Assembly: GCA_020634395.1 (NCBI GenBank)
Contig: JACKBU010000007.1
Span: forward strand, 1-64,000
DNA from: Ardenticatenaceae bacterium
Lineage (GTDB): Bacteria > Chloroflexota > Anaerolineae > Promineifilales > Promineifilaceae
Reading direction: 5' to 3'
DNA length: 64,000 nucleotides
The position numbers were made by a program, and so were the translations under genes. Below the pieces are notes generated by a model that was given only the letters and a program-made list of their open reading frames with translations, had not been told where the DNA came from and made no database searches. This document shows, piece after piece, positions 1 to 7,871 of this stretch. Numbering within the stretch: the stretch's first letter is position 1; each line of letters opens with the position of its first letter.

Positions 1-2
1 CC

Positions 3-386
3 AACAACCCGCGCCCGCTCTCCACGCCGCACCCGCGCATCATGATTGGCGGCACCGGCCCAAAGAAGACGCTGCGCATGGTGGCCCAGTACGCCGACGC
101 CTGCAACATCGGCGATTGGGTGGGTAAAGAAAATATGCAAAAAGCGCTGGACAACCTTAAGGCGCATTGTGACGATCTGGGCCGCGATTACGACAGCGTG
201 GAGAAAACGTCTCTGGCTACGGTGCATCTTTCGGCGAAGGATACGGCCGCCAGTACCATCAACCGCCTCCAAGAGCTTTCGGAGATGGGCTTCACCCACG
301 CCATCTTCAACATGCCAGACGTGTACAAAATCACGCCGCTGGAAACCTTTGCCAAAGAGATCATTCCGGCAGCGGCAGAACTGTAA
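3..386 (+). CDS. LLM-class (F420-type) flavin oxidoreductase, 3' end only
   Basis: The frame is open from base 3 to a TAA at 384-386, so only the last 127 codons are in the window. The visible N-terminal part reads PLSTPHPRIMIGG followed by KKTLRMVAQYADACNI. This is the usual C-terminal-half signature of luciferase-like monooxygenases annotated as F420-dependent LLM oxidoreductases. The barrel end (EIIPAAAEL) is intact. The cofactor cannot be checked because the N-terminal half is missing; F420 is inferred from family resemblance. The gene lies 37 bp upstream of an aldo/keto reductase on the same strand, separated by a small hairpin. Confidence 0.8.
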   Translation, partial: NNPRPLSTPHPRIMIGGTGPKKTLRMVAQYADACNIGDWVGKENMQKALDNLKAHCDDLGRDYDSVEKTSLATVHLSAKDTAASTINRLQELSEMGFTHAIFNMPDVYKITPLETFAKEIIPAAAEL

Positions 387-387
387 A

Positions 388-406
388 GTCGGATTGTCAA
401 TCCGAC
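388..406. repeat. short perfect palindrome (hairpin) between two oxidoreductase genes
   Basis: GTCGGATT and AATCCGAC form a perfect 8-bp stem around a 3-base loop. It starts 1 bp after the stop of the LLM gene and ends 17 bp before the next start. There is no T-run after it, so it is unlikely to be an intrinsic terminator. It resembles the other word-like palindromes at 5406-5440 and 61160-61190, and may be a dispersed repeat or an mRNA-processing hairpin. Confidence 0.6.
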
Positions 407-423
407 CTACAAAGGAGACCAAG

Positions 424-1440
424 ATGGAGTACATCAAACTTGGCAGCACCGGGCTGGATGTTTCCCCCATTTGCCTGGGAGCGATGAGCTTCGGCACGGC
501 CGCAAACTGGGTGCATAACACCTGGGCGCTGAACGAAGAAGACAGCCGCACCATCATCAAAAAGGCGCTGGATTTGGGCGTGAACTTTTTTGACACGGCC
601 AATGCGTATGCCTACGGTGCCAGCGAGGAAATTCTGGGCCGTGCTTTGCAGGATTTTGCCAATCGGGATGAGGTCGTCATTGCCACGAAGGTTTTTGTGC
701 CGATGAACCAGAAACCCAACGGCGGCGGCCTGTCGCGCAAGCACATCATGAGCCAGGTAGACCAGAGCCTACGGCGGCTGGGTACAGATTACATTGACCT
801 GTACATCATTCACCGCTGGGATTACAACACGCCCATTGAGGAAACAATGGAAACGCTGCACGACATGGTGAAGGGGGGCAAGGTGCGCTACATCGGCGCG
901 TCGGCCATGTATGCGTTTCAGTTCCACAAGGCGCTGCATGTGGCCGAAAAGCACGGCTGGACGCGCTTTGTCGCCATGCAAAACCATTACAACCTCCTCT
1001 ACCGCGAAGAAGAGCGGGAGATGATGCCGCTGTGTGTGGAGGAGAAGATTGCCGTCACCCCGTACAGCCCGCTGGCTTCTGGCCGCCTGGCGCGGGCCTG
1101 GTCGGAAAGTACGCCGCGTCTGGAAACCGACCCCATCGCCAAACAGAAGTATGACGCCACGGCCGTTTCCGACAAACTGGTGGTAGAGCGCGTGGCCGAA
1201 ATGGCCGCCAACTATGGCGTGCCGATGGCGCACATCTCGCTGGCCTGGCTGCGTTACAAAAACCCAGTCGTCGCCCCGGTGATTGGCGCAACCAGGCTGA
1301 CCCATTTGGAAAGCGCCGTGGAGTCGTTGGCGGTTACGCTAACGGCCGAAGATGTGGCCTATCTGCAAGAACCATACGTGCCGCACCCCATTGTGGGCTT
1401 GATTCCATACGGCGCTCAATTGTTGAGTGCGCAAAAATAA
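424..1440 (+). CDS. aldo/keto reductase (AKR superfamily)
   Basis: Encodes 338 residues, the normal length of the family. It is expected to be a soluble NADPH-dependent carbonyl reductase. The AKR catalytic tetrad is recognisable: D57 and Y62 in FFDTANAYAYG, K89 in VIATKVF and H130 in YIIHRWD. The late GATRLTHLESAV segment matches the NADPH-binding end of the barrel. The ATG at 424 has AAAGGAG 9-12 bp upstream. The same frame is open further upstream, but that part overlaps the end of the LLM gene and carries no family sequence. The family resemblance is to voltage-gated K+ channel beta-subunit/YghZ-like AKRs. The substrate is not predictable. Confidence 0.9.
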   Translation: MEYIKLGSTGLDVSPICLGAMSFGTAANWVHNTWALNEEDSRTIIKKALDLGVNFFDTANAYAYGASEEILGRALQDFANRDEVVIATKVFVPMNQKPNGGGLSRKHIMSQVDQSLRRLGTDYIDLYIIHRWDYNTPIEETMETLHDMVKGGKVRYIGASAMYAFQFHKALHVAEKHGWTRFVAMQNHYNLLYREEEREMMPLCVEEKIAVTPYSPLASGRLARAWSESTPRLETDPIAKQKYDATAVSDKLVVERVAEMAANYGVPMAHISLAWLRYKNPVVAPVIGATRLTHLESAVESLAVTLTAEDVAYLQEPYVPHPIVGLIPYGAQLLSAQK

Positions 1441-1484
1441 CTGGATGCCGGTTGAGTTTGACTTCGGCGAGTTCAGTCGAGCCG

Positions 1485-1542
1485 CCGCCGCCGATTTCGA
1501 CAGGCTCAACCTCCGCTAAATGAGGACATTTGCGTAAGTCCT
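1485..1542 (-). repeat. dispersed MITE-like repeat, partial copy
   Basis: This segment matches the reverse complement of 23541-23621 over about 57 bp. The near-identical core is CCGATTTCGACAGGCTCAA, and the shared end is TTTGCGTAAGTCCT. The outer left arm of the element is not recognisable here. It lies in the 118-bp gap before the MFS fusion gene and ends 16 bp before that start codon, so it may form part of its leader. Confidence 0.6.
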
Positions 1543-1558
1543 GAAACAGGAAATTTCC

Positions 1559-3895
1559 ATGACCCACGTAAAAATAGCCGCCATTGAACCAGACGTGGTG
1601 GAGAAAAGAAAGATAGCTTTTGGCGTAACGGCCGTTTTCATCACCCAATTCGTCAGTTTTCTCTTCATCAACGCCCGCAACATCGCCCAGCCGCAAATGA
1701 TTGCCGAATTTGAGGGCATCGCGCTTTTTGCCTGGCTGATCGCCTTACCCGCTCTCAGCGGCTCAATTTCGACGCTGCTCCTGGGCAAACTCTCAGACAT
1801 TTACGGCCGTCGCGTCATTCTCCTGCTCTGCATCGCAATTTTCCTGCTCGGATTAGGCCTCACCACCCAAAGCACATCCATGCTCTTCCTGGTAGCGGCA
1901 GCAACCTTTATGAGCATCGGCCATTTTCCCATTGTCCCCTTTTGTTTTGCCGCCATCGGCGACCTCTTCGACCCATCCGAACGCGCCAAATGGACCGGCC
2001 TGCTCAATCTACCCATCGGCGTTGCCGCCCTGATCGGCCCTGCACTGGGCGGGGTAATCGCCGAAAGCGCGTTTGGCTGGCGCGGCCTCTATTGGGGCAT
2101 CATCCCGCTCATGTTAGCCGCAGGCATCCTGGTCGCCTTTGCTCTGCCCCGCAATGCCCAGCTCCAAAAACCCAAAATTGATTGGCGCGGCGCCTTCGCC
2201 ATGGCCGTCGCCACAACAACGCTCATCATCGGAGTCTCCCGCGTCGGTGTGCCAGGCCAAAGCGCGATCGGCGCCCTCCTGCTGTTTGTTTCCTTAATCG
2301 GCTGGCTCAGCTTTATCCAGATCGAGAAAAGAGCCGAAGCGCCCATTCTGGACCCACAGGTACTCTTCAACCGCACCTTTTTGACGGCCGCCAGCACCGG
2401 TATGCTGTCATTCTTTGGCATTGTGGGCATCGTGGCATATTCGCCCATCTTTGTGCAAGATGTGATGCAGGTCAGCCCAACCCTCAGCGGTTCCATGTTG
2501 ACCCCTTACACGGTACTCGTGGCCTTTATGGGCATTCCGGCCGGTTTTCTGATCGCTAAAACCCAAAGATACAGGTGGATGTACCTCGCCGGCTACCCCA
2601 TTGTGACCTTGACGCTGTTCGCCATGTGGCGCTTTACGGCCAGCACGCCCATCTGGCTCTATATCCTTGTTACGGCCGTAGCCGGGTTTGGCTTGGGGGT
2701 CATTCCCACCGTCAATACCATCGTGGCCCAATTTGCCGTTCCCCGACGCCTGCTCGGTGTAGCGGTGGGGGCCATCTTCTTCTTCCAAATGATCGGAATC
2801 GCCGTCGCTCCCGCCATTCTCGGCCTGGCCCAAAGCCGCGCCCCAGACCTGGAAGGGGGGTTGAAGCTCGTTTTCCTGGTAGGGGCCGTCACCATGACAA
2901 TTTCCACACTCTTAATCACAACCATTCCCGAAATTTCTGTGGGCGACGAAGCGCCCGACAAAGCCGCCCCGCACAGGCTCCCCTTCCCAACAGATATTGA
3001 CATGCTTAGAAAATGGCTCGCAGAACGCGACACCTTTAGCATCTTAGAAACGGTAGACATACACACCGGGCAAAGAACCACCCTCCGCGAATTTGATACC
3101 GTTATTGAAGCGCCGAACTGGAGCAATGACGGCCGTTATCTAATCTACAACAGCCGGGGGCGACTATACACCTACGAACTGGCAACGGGAGAAATCGGCC
3201 AGCTCGACACCGGCTTTGCCATCGACTGCAACAATGACCATCTGCTCTCGCCAGACAACAGCCAACTCGCCATCAGCCATTTCACCAACGAAGACGCCAC
3301 CTCACGCATTTACATGCTGCCAGTCGCCGGTGGCGTCCCAACCCTGATCACCGAAAAGGGGCCGAGCTATTTGCACGGCTGGTCGCCGGATGGCAAACGC
3401 CTGGTTTATTGCGGCGAGCGGAACGGGCAGTACGACGTTTACGCGGTTTCTGCCAAAGGTGGCCCGGAAACGCAACTGACGGATGAGCCAGGGCTGGATG
3501 ACGGCCCGGAATATTCGCCATCAGGAGAACACATCTGGTTCAACTCTGTGCGCGGCGGCCTGATGCAAATCTGGCGTATGGAAGCTGACGGCTCGCATCC
3601 CACCCACATCATCAAGGAGGAGGCCAACTGCTGGTTCCCACACGTTTCGCCCGATGGCAAATGGGTGGCTTACATCGCCTACAGCAAAGATGATGTGGCT
3701 CCCGGCGAGCATCCCCCAAACAAGGATATCGAGATTCGGCTCATTCCTGTTCTGCGCTTGCCGAATGGGCCTGCCGCTGGCGGCGACTCGAAAACCCTCG
3801 TCAGGCTGTTCGGCGGCCAGGGCACGATGAACGTGAACTCCTGGTCACCCGACGGCCGTATGTTGGCGTTTGTGTCGTATCGGCTGAAAGAATGA
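1559..3895 (+). CDS. MFS transporter fused to a PD40/TolB-like beta-propeller
   Basis: Encodes 778 residues in one uninterrupted frame. Residues about 20-465 are a major-facilitator permease. Membrane segments are interrupted by the loop-2 motif GKLSDIYGRRVILL, and a later motif C-like stretch reads GPALGGVIAESAFGWR, as in drug:H+ antiporter-type MFS. Residues about 490-778 are soluble, with repeated PD40 blades: APNWSNDGRYLIY, LHGWSPDGKRLVY, GPEYSPSGEHIWF, FPHVSPDGKWVAY and NSWSPDGRMLAF. An internal ATG near 3001 could begin a free-standing propeller, but there is no intervening stop or good ribosome site. Stand-alone PD40 proteins of about 290 residues are common; the fusion is unusual. Export substrate is unknown. 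Confidence 0.85.
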   Translation: MTHVKIAAIEPDVVEKRKIAFGVTAVFITQFVSFLFINARNIAQPQMIAEFEGIALFAWLIALPALSGSISTLLLGKLSDIYGRRVILLLCIAIFLLGLGLTTQSTSMLFLVAAATFMSIGHFPIVPFCFAAIGDLFDPSERAKWTGLLNLPIGVAALIGPALGGVIAESAFGWRGLYWGIIPLMLAAGILVAFALPRNAQLQKPKIDWRGAFAMAVATTTLIIGVSRVGVPGQSAIGALLLFVSLIGWLSFIQIEKRAEAPILDPQVLFNRTFLTAASTGMLSFFGIVGIVAYSPIFVQDVMQVSPTLSGSMLTPYTVLVAFMGIPAGFLIAKTQRYRWMYLAGYPIVTLTLFAMWRFTASTPIWLYILVTAVAGFGLGVIPTVNTIVAQFAVPRRLLGVAVGAIFFFQMIGIAVAPAILGLAQSRAPDLEGGLKLVFLVGAVTMTISTLLITTIPEISVGDEAPDKAAPHRLPFPTDIDMLRKWLAERDTFSILETVDIHTGQRTTLREFDTVIEAPNWSNDGRYLIYNSRGRLYTYELATGEIGQLDTGFAIDCNNDHLLSPDNSQLAISHFTNEDATSRIYMLPVAGGVPTLITEKGPSYLHGWSPDGKRLVYCGERNGQYDVYAVSAKGGPETQLTDEPGLDDGPEYSPSGEHIWFNSVRGGLMQIWRMEADGSHPTHIIKEEANCWFPHVSPDGKWVAYIAYSKDDVAPGEHPPNKDIEIRLIPVLRLPNGPAAGGDSKTLVRLFGGQGTMNVNSWSPDGRMLAFVSYRLKE

Positions 3896-3933
3896 GGCGA
3901 CCGGATCCGTTTTCGGTTGCGGCGGGCCTGGGT

Positions 3934-5388
3934 TCACCTTTTGCGGCTTTGCCGCGCTAAACTCGTGGCGCTGCCTGTGTGGGCAACGGCCGTTTCCGCC
4001 GCAAAGTAGCCGCACATGCCATGCACACCGCCGCCCGGCGGCGTGGCCGAGGAGCAGAGGAACACATTTTTTAGCGGGGTGGTGTAGGGGTTGAGGCGCG
4101 GCACGGGGCGGGTGAAGAGCTGCCGCCAGTTTTGCACGCCGCCATTAATGTCGCCGCCGATGTAGTTGGGGTTATAGCGTTGGTAATCGTGCGTGGTCAT
4201 GGTGTGGCGGGCCAGAATGGTGTCGCGGAAGCCAGGGGCGAACCGTTCGATCTGGCTTTCGATGGCGGCTGTCATGTCCTGGGCGCTGCCGTTGGGGACG
4301 TGGCAGTAGGCCCAGCCGGTGTGGTTTCCGGCGGGGGCGCGGCTGTCGTCGAACAAACTTTGCTGGGTGACAAGGGTAAACGGCCGTGCCGCCACCCCAT
4401 CCTGCCACACCAGCCGCTCACTCCGCGCCATCTCCGCCAGCGTGCCGCCCACATGCACCGTTCCGGCACGGCGGCACGCCGCCGCCCGCCAGGGAATCGG
4501 CTCCGACAATGCCCAATCTACTTTGAACACCCCCGGCCCATAGCGGTACTTTTGCAACTGGCGGCGGTAGCCAGCGGGCAACTGCTCGCCCGCAATCGCC
4601 AGCAGTTGGCGCGGGGTGATGTCCAGCAGCACGGCGCGGGCAGATGGCAGCGTTGCCAGCGAGGTCACTTCGTGGCTGGTGACAATTTCGCCGCCCAGAT
4701 CGGCAAAGTAGGCGGCGAGGGCATCGGCGATGGCCTGACTGCCGCCGCGTGGCAGCGGCCAGCCCACCTTATGCCCCAACGTGCCCAGCATCAGGCCAAA
4801 GGAGGCGGTGAGCGGCCATTCCAGCGGCATAATTGAATGTGCGGCCAGTCCGGCGAAGAGGGCGCGGGCTGGCTCAGTGCGAAAAATGGTTCGCGCTAAC
4901 GTGGTTGTGGGCCAAATGGCGCGAATGCCGAGTGTTGCCATTGCCAGCGGGTGGCGGGGCGTGCGCAGCGGCCCCAGAAATTCGCGGGCGATTTTGTCCC
5001 AGTCGGCGACGAGGGGGGCGAAGAGGCGGCGGTAGGCGGCGGCGTCTGTGCCCAATTGCACGGCCGTTTCTTCCAGGCTTTGGTGCAGGGCAACGGCCGT
5101 GCCGTCATCCAGCGGGTGTGCCAGCGGCAAATCGGGCTGAATCCATGCCAGGCCATAATCGGCCAGCGGCAGGCTTTTGAAGAAGGGCGATCCCATCCCC
5201 AGCGGGTGAATGGCGGAGCAAATGTCGTGGCGGAAACCGGGAAATGTTAATTCGGCCGTGCGCATGCCACCGCCGACAGTTGCCTTCGCCTCAAACATTA
5301 ATACGCGCCACCCCTGCCGCGCCAGCGTAATTCCAGCCGCCAATCCATTCGGCCCCGACCCCACTACAATTGCGTCATATTCGGTCAT
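3934..5388 (-). CDS. FAD-dependent oxidoreductase, phytoene-desaturase/PYROXD2-like (COG1233)
   Basis: Encodes 484 residues. The N-terminal dinucleotide-binding motif AIVVGSGPNGLAAGITLA begins a few residues after the chosen ATG at 5388. It is followed by the E-x-x-x-x-x-GG-x-x element in FEAKATVGGGMRTAE. The C-terminal FAD-contact segment reads NVFLCSSATPPGGGVHGMCGYFAA, which is characteristic of COG1233. I rejected a 32-codon upstream extension because it runs through a palindromic intergenic repeat and places the Rossmann motif too far from the start. The gene is convergent with the MFS fusion, 38 bp apart, with no obvious strong terminator between them. The substrate is unknown; the carotenoid link is only by family. 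Confidence 0.85.
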   Translation of the reverse strand: MTEYDAIVVGSGPNGLAAGITLARQGWRVLMFEAKATVGGGMRTAELTFPGFRHDICSAIHPLGMGSPFFKSLPLADYGLAWIQPDLPLAHPLDDGTAVALHQSLEETAVQLGTDAAAYRRLFAPLVADWDKIAREFLGPLRTPRHPLAMATLGIRAIWPTTTLARTIFRTEPARALFAGLAAHSIMPLEWPLTASFGLMLGTLGHKVGWPLPRGGSQAIADALAAYFADLGGEIVTSHEVTSLATLPSARAVLLDITPRQLLAIAGEQLPAGYRRQLQKYRYGPGVFKVDWALSEPIPWRAAACRRAGTVHVGGTLAEMARSERLVWQDGVAARPFTLVTQQSLFDDSRAPAGNHTGWAYCHVPNGSAQDMTAAIESQIERFAPGFRDTILARHTMTTHDYQRYNPNYIGGDINGGVQNWRQLFTRPVPRLNPYTTPLKNVFLCSSATPPGGGVHGMCGYFAAETAVAHTGSATSLARQSRKR

Positions 5389-5405
5389 GCAATTCTCGTT
5401 TTTGC

Positions 5406-5440
5406 AGACCTGACAGGTTTTCAAAAAGTCTGTCAGGTCT
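5406..5440. repeat. intergenic palindrome (AGACCTGACAG / CTGTCAGGTCT)
   Basis: This is a perfect 11-bp inverted repeat with a 13-base A/T-rich spacer, in the gap between the STAS gene and the FAD oxidoreductase. A related pair (GACCTGACA / TGTCAGGTC) occurs at 53913-53974, so it is a dispersed repeat rather than a gene-specific regulator. If transcribed, it would form a stem in the leader of the oxidoreductase mRNA. Confidence 0.7.
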
Positions 5441-5467
5441 TGGTAGGCTGTGTGAATGGGTGACGAG

Positions 5468-5827
5468 TTAGTTGGGGTGGGCAACGGCCGTTACCGCCGC
5501 CGCTTCATCATGAAATATGCCAATCGCTTCGTTCAGGCGGGTCAGCTCGAAAATTTGGCGATAATGGTCGCTGAGGCCGTAGGCCAGCAAACGCTGTTTT
5601 TGCCGCTGCACCCGAATCAGCATCGTAACCAGCAGGCCAATGCCAGAACTGTTCATGTAATCCAGCCCGTCGAAGTTGAGGATGATGGCGCTGGTTCCAT
5701 TTTGGCTGGCCTGGTTGTAGGCCGCCATCAGCGTGGCTTCTGCCTGGGCGGTGATGTCGCCCTGAATGTCGATGATGCAGGCTTGGCCGCTGAGCGGTCG
5801 GACAGTGGTGGTTAAGGGGTTGGGCAT
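5468..5827 (-). CDS. STAS-domain anti-sigma-factor antagonist
   Basis: Encodes 119 residues and a single STAS domain. The beta strand LNFDGLDYMNSSGIGLLV carries the canonical (D/N)SSG phospho-acceptor site, with Ser61 at the position phosphorylated in SpoIIAA/RsbV. AAGGAG lies 9 bp before the ATG. It is the third of three co-directional partner-switching genes (SpoIIE-type phosphatase, STAS, STAS), with 41- and 58-bp gaps. It probably binds an anti-sigma kinase when dephosphorylated. Confidence 0.88.
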   Translation of the reverse strand: MPNPLTTTVRPLSGQACIIDIQGDITAQAEATLMAAYNQASQNGTSAIILNFDGLDYMNSSGIGLLVTMLIRVQRQKQRLLAYGLSDHYRQIFELTRLNEAIGIFHDEAAAVTAVAHPN

Positions 5828-5885
5828 CGAGCAAACTCCTTCGTCAAAGATTTGTCAAATCTCCCAGATTTGACAAATCGCGCAC

Positions 5886-6209
5886 TTACTGAATGTCCAT
5901 GAAGTCGGATAACCGGGTGATGGTGAAGATTTCGCGGTAGTGGGCGCTGAGGCCAATGGCGGCGATGGGGCGATGGGCGGCGCGGGCGCGGGCCAGCAGC
6001 CGCACAATCAGGGCGATGCCGGTGCTGTTGATGTAGTCGACAGCGGCAAAGTTGAGCACAATTTTGGATGGCGCCATTTGGTCGGCGGCGCTGTAGGCGG
6101 CGTCCAGCGCCGCATCGGCCTGGCTGTTGATTTCGCCGTGCAGGTCGATAACGGCCGTTGCCGCTTCCTGTCTTGCTTCAGCCCAAAAGGCTGCGGTTTG
6201 TTCTGCCAT
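5886..6209 (-). CDS. STAS-domain anti-sigma-factor antagonist (second copy)
   Basis: Encodes 107 residues and a single STAS domain with LNFAAVDYINSTGIALIV. The residue just before the conserved glycine is Thr63 rather than Ser, with Ser62 preceding it. The usual acceptor position is therefore threonine, and the phosphorylated residue could differ from that of its neighbour. GGAGAAAGAAG precedes the ATG. The gene lies 41 bp downstream of the SpoIIE-type phosphatase. It is a paralogue of the adjacent STAS protein (shared plan Y-[MI]-N-S-[ST]-G-I), suggesting two switch proteins served by one phosphatase/kinase. Confidence 0.87.
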   Translation of the reverse strand: MAEQTAAFWAEARQEAATAVIDLHGEINSQADAALDAAYSAADQMAPSKIVLNFAAVDYINSTGIALIVRLLARARAAHRPIAAIGLSAHYREIFTITRLSDFMDIQ

Positions 6210-6250
6210 CTTCTTTCTCCGTTTTCCGTCATCGGTAATCCGTTAACCGT

Positions 6251-7837
6251 TTACCGATTCATGACCAACTCAATCGTATGGTGTTCTGCATCTTGATGAA
6301 CGTGCATCTCATCGACCATGTTTTTGATGAGGAACAGCCCCCAGCCGCGTGGCGACTGTTCGCCCGCCAGCTTGGCTTCCAGATTGGGCGCGGTGTTTGG
6401 GTTGAGCGGTGTGCCGCCTCCCTGGTCGGTGATGGTGACGCGCACGGCCGTTTCGGCCACAGACACGGTTAGCCGCGCCGGTTTGTCCGGGTCGTATTGA
6501 TTGCCATGTTCCATGGCGTTCATGGTGGCTTCGGCAACGGCCGTTTTCAGCCTGTCCAGCCGCGTCGCCGGCAGCCCATCCCCCACAATCTCGGCCACCC
6601 GCGCCATCGCCAAACGCTCATTCCCCGGCGCCGACGCAATCTCAAATTCAACCGGTTCACTGATTACTGACAACTGATTACCGCTTACTGACTCCTCCCG
6701 CTGCAACGTCACCAGCGTCACATCATCCTCCTGTTCCCAGCCGGGGCCGGTAAAGGCGGCCAATTCCTCCAAAAGAAAATCTTTAACCGTATCGCCGTTG
6801 CCATGTGTGCCCAGCAGCCCCTGCAAACGCGGGAAGCCAAACATCTCATTGGCCGGACTGTGCGCTTCTACCAGGCCATCGCTGTAGAGCAGCACATAGT
6901 CGCCAGCAGCCAGCGTGGTCTCTTTTTCGTCGTAGTCCATGCCCGGCATTAGCCCCAGCGGCATCCCCCTGGCACGTAACTCAACGACGCCATCGGCCGT
7001 GTAGTGATAGGGCACGTCGTGCCCGGCGTTGGCATAGCGCAGGTGGCCGGTGGCGGGATCGAGGACGGCATAAAAGCAGGTGACAAACATTTTGGGCGGA
7101 ATTTCCTGCACCAGCACATCATTGGTGCGGGCCAGCACCGCGCCGGGCGCTTCCAGCCGCTCGGCTGCGGCACGCAGCAGGGTGCGTGTGGTGGCCATCA
7201 CCAGCGCGGCAGGCACGCCTTTGTCGGTGACATCGGCGACGATGAAGCCAATTTTGCCGTCGGGGAAAGTGATGAAGTCGTAGAAGTCGCCGCCGACGGC
7301 GCGGGCGGGCTGGTAGTAGGCAGAGACGCCCCAGCCAGCCAGCGCGGGCAGTTCCTGCGGCAGCAGGGTTTGCTGAATCAGCCGCGCCACTTTCAGCTCC
7401 TGCTCGATGCGTTCGCGTTCGGCCGCTTCGAGCTGCTGCTGTTTGACCAACTGCGCCACGCGCAGGGCGGGGGCGGCCTGGGTGGCCAGATCGGCCAGCA
7501 GTTTGTGGTCGTCGCTGGAATAATCCTGTTCGCTGAGGCGGGAGCCGAGGTTGATCAGGCCAATCAGTTCGCCCTGGCTGACCAGCGGTACGACCAGCTC
7601 AATGCCAGCCTCGCGCATGGCGGTTAGCGCGGGGGAATCGAGCCGGAGTTGGGATACGCTGACCACGCCGGGATTTTGCTGCATGTAGGCCAGCAGCGGG
7701 TCGTTGGGGGCAATATCCAGATTCAAGTTGTTGATCTGGGTGGTGGCGGCGGGGGAAGGGGGAACGGCCGTTGCCGCCACATCCACCTCTTTTTGCCCGA
7801 TTAAATTGCGCCAAAATCCTCGAATCGTCGTCATCAT
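6251..7837 (-). CDS. SpoIIE-type PP2C phosphatase fused to an anti-sigma-type HATPase
   Basis: Encodes 528 residues in three parts. Residues about 45-130 resemble a short GAF domain (ELVVPLVSQGELIGLINLG). A coiled segment of about 130-165 is followed by a PP2C/SpoIIE domain at about 165-385, with metal-binding motifs GGDFYDF, IVADVTDKG, ANAGHDVPY, LLYSDGLVEA and EQEDDVTLV. The C-terminal 125 residues are a GHKL HATPase (AVAEATMNAMEHGN, RGWGLFLIKNMVDE) like RsbW. One chain could thus both dephosphorylate and phosphorylate the neighbouring STAS proteins. The linker between PP2C and HATPase (about 386-396) is encoded by a run of tactga-type short repeats (6656-6693). Start is the first of two ATGs, with GAGG upstream. 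Confidence 0.9.
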   Translation of the reverse strand: MMTTIRGFWRNLIGQKEVDVAATAVPPSPAATTQINNLNLDIAPNDPLLAYMQQNPGVVSVSQLRLDSPALTAMREAGIELVVPLVSQGELIGLINLGSRLSEQDYSSDDHKLLADLATQAAPALRVAQLVKQQQLEAAERERIEQELKVARLIQQTLLPQELPALAGWGVSAYYQPARAVGGDFYDFITFPDGKIGFIVADVTDKGVPAALVMATTRTLLRAAAERLEAPGAVLARTNDVLVQEIPPKMFVTCFYAVLDPATGHLRYANAGHDVPYHYTADGVVELRARGMPLGLMPGMDYDEKETTLAAGDYVLLYSDGLVEAHSPANEMFGFPRLQGLLGTHGNGDTVKDFLLEELAAFTGPGWEQEDDVTLVTLQREESVSGNQLSVISEPVEFEIASAPGNERLAMARVAEIVGDGLPATRLDRLKTAVAEATMNAMEHGNQYDPDKPARLTVSVAETAVRVTITDQGGGTPLNPNTAPNLEAKLAGEQSPRGWGLFLIKNMVDEMHVHQDAEHHTIELVMNR

Positions 7838-7871
7838 GTCCTCATCATAGCAGGGTACCGTCTGCTAAGCG

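Noticed and set aside
46..423. N-terminal extension of the aldo/keto reductase frame
   Set aside because: It overlaps the LLM oxidoreductase in another frame and reads as Arg-rich nonsense. The ATG at 424 has a proper ribosome site and begins the family sequence.
3896..3955. Intrinsic terminator between the MFS fusion and the FAD oxidoreductase
   Set aside because: Only a 5-bp GCGGC/GCCGC stem inside the oxidoreductase gene and weak imperfect pairing before it. Not convincing.
5389..5484. 32-codon N-terminal extension of the FAD oxidoreductase
   Set aside because: It is translated palindromic spacer. FAD-binding proteins of this family begin within a few residues of the GxGxxG motif.
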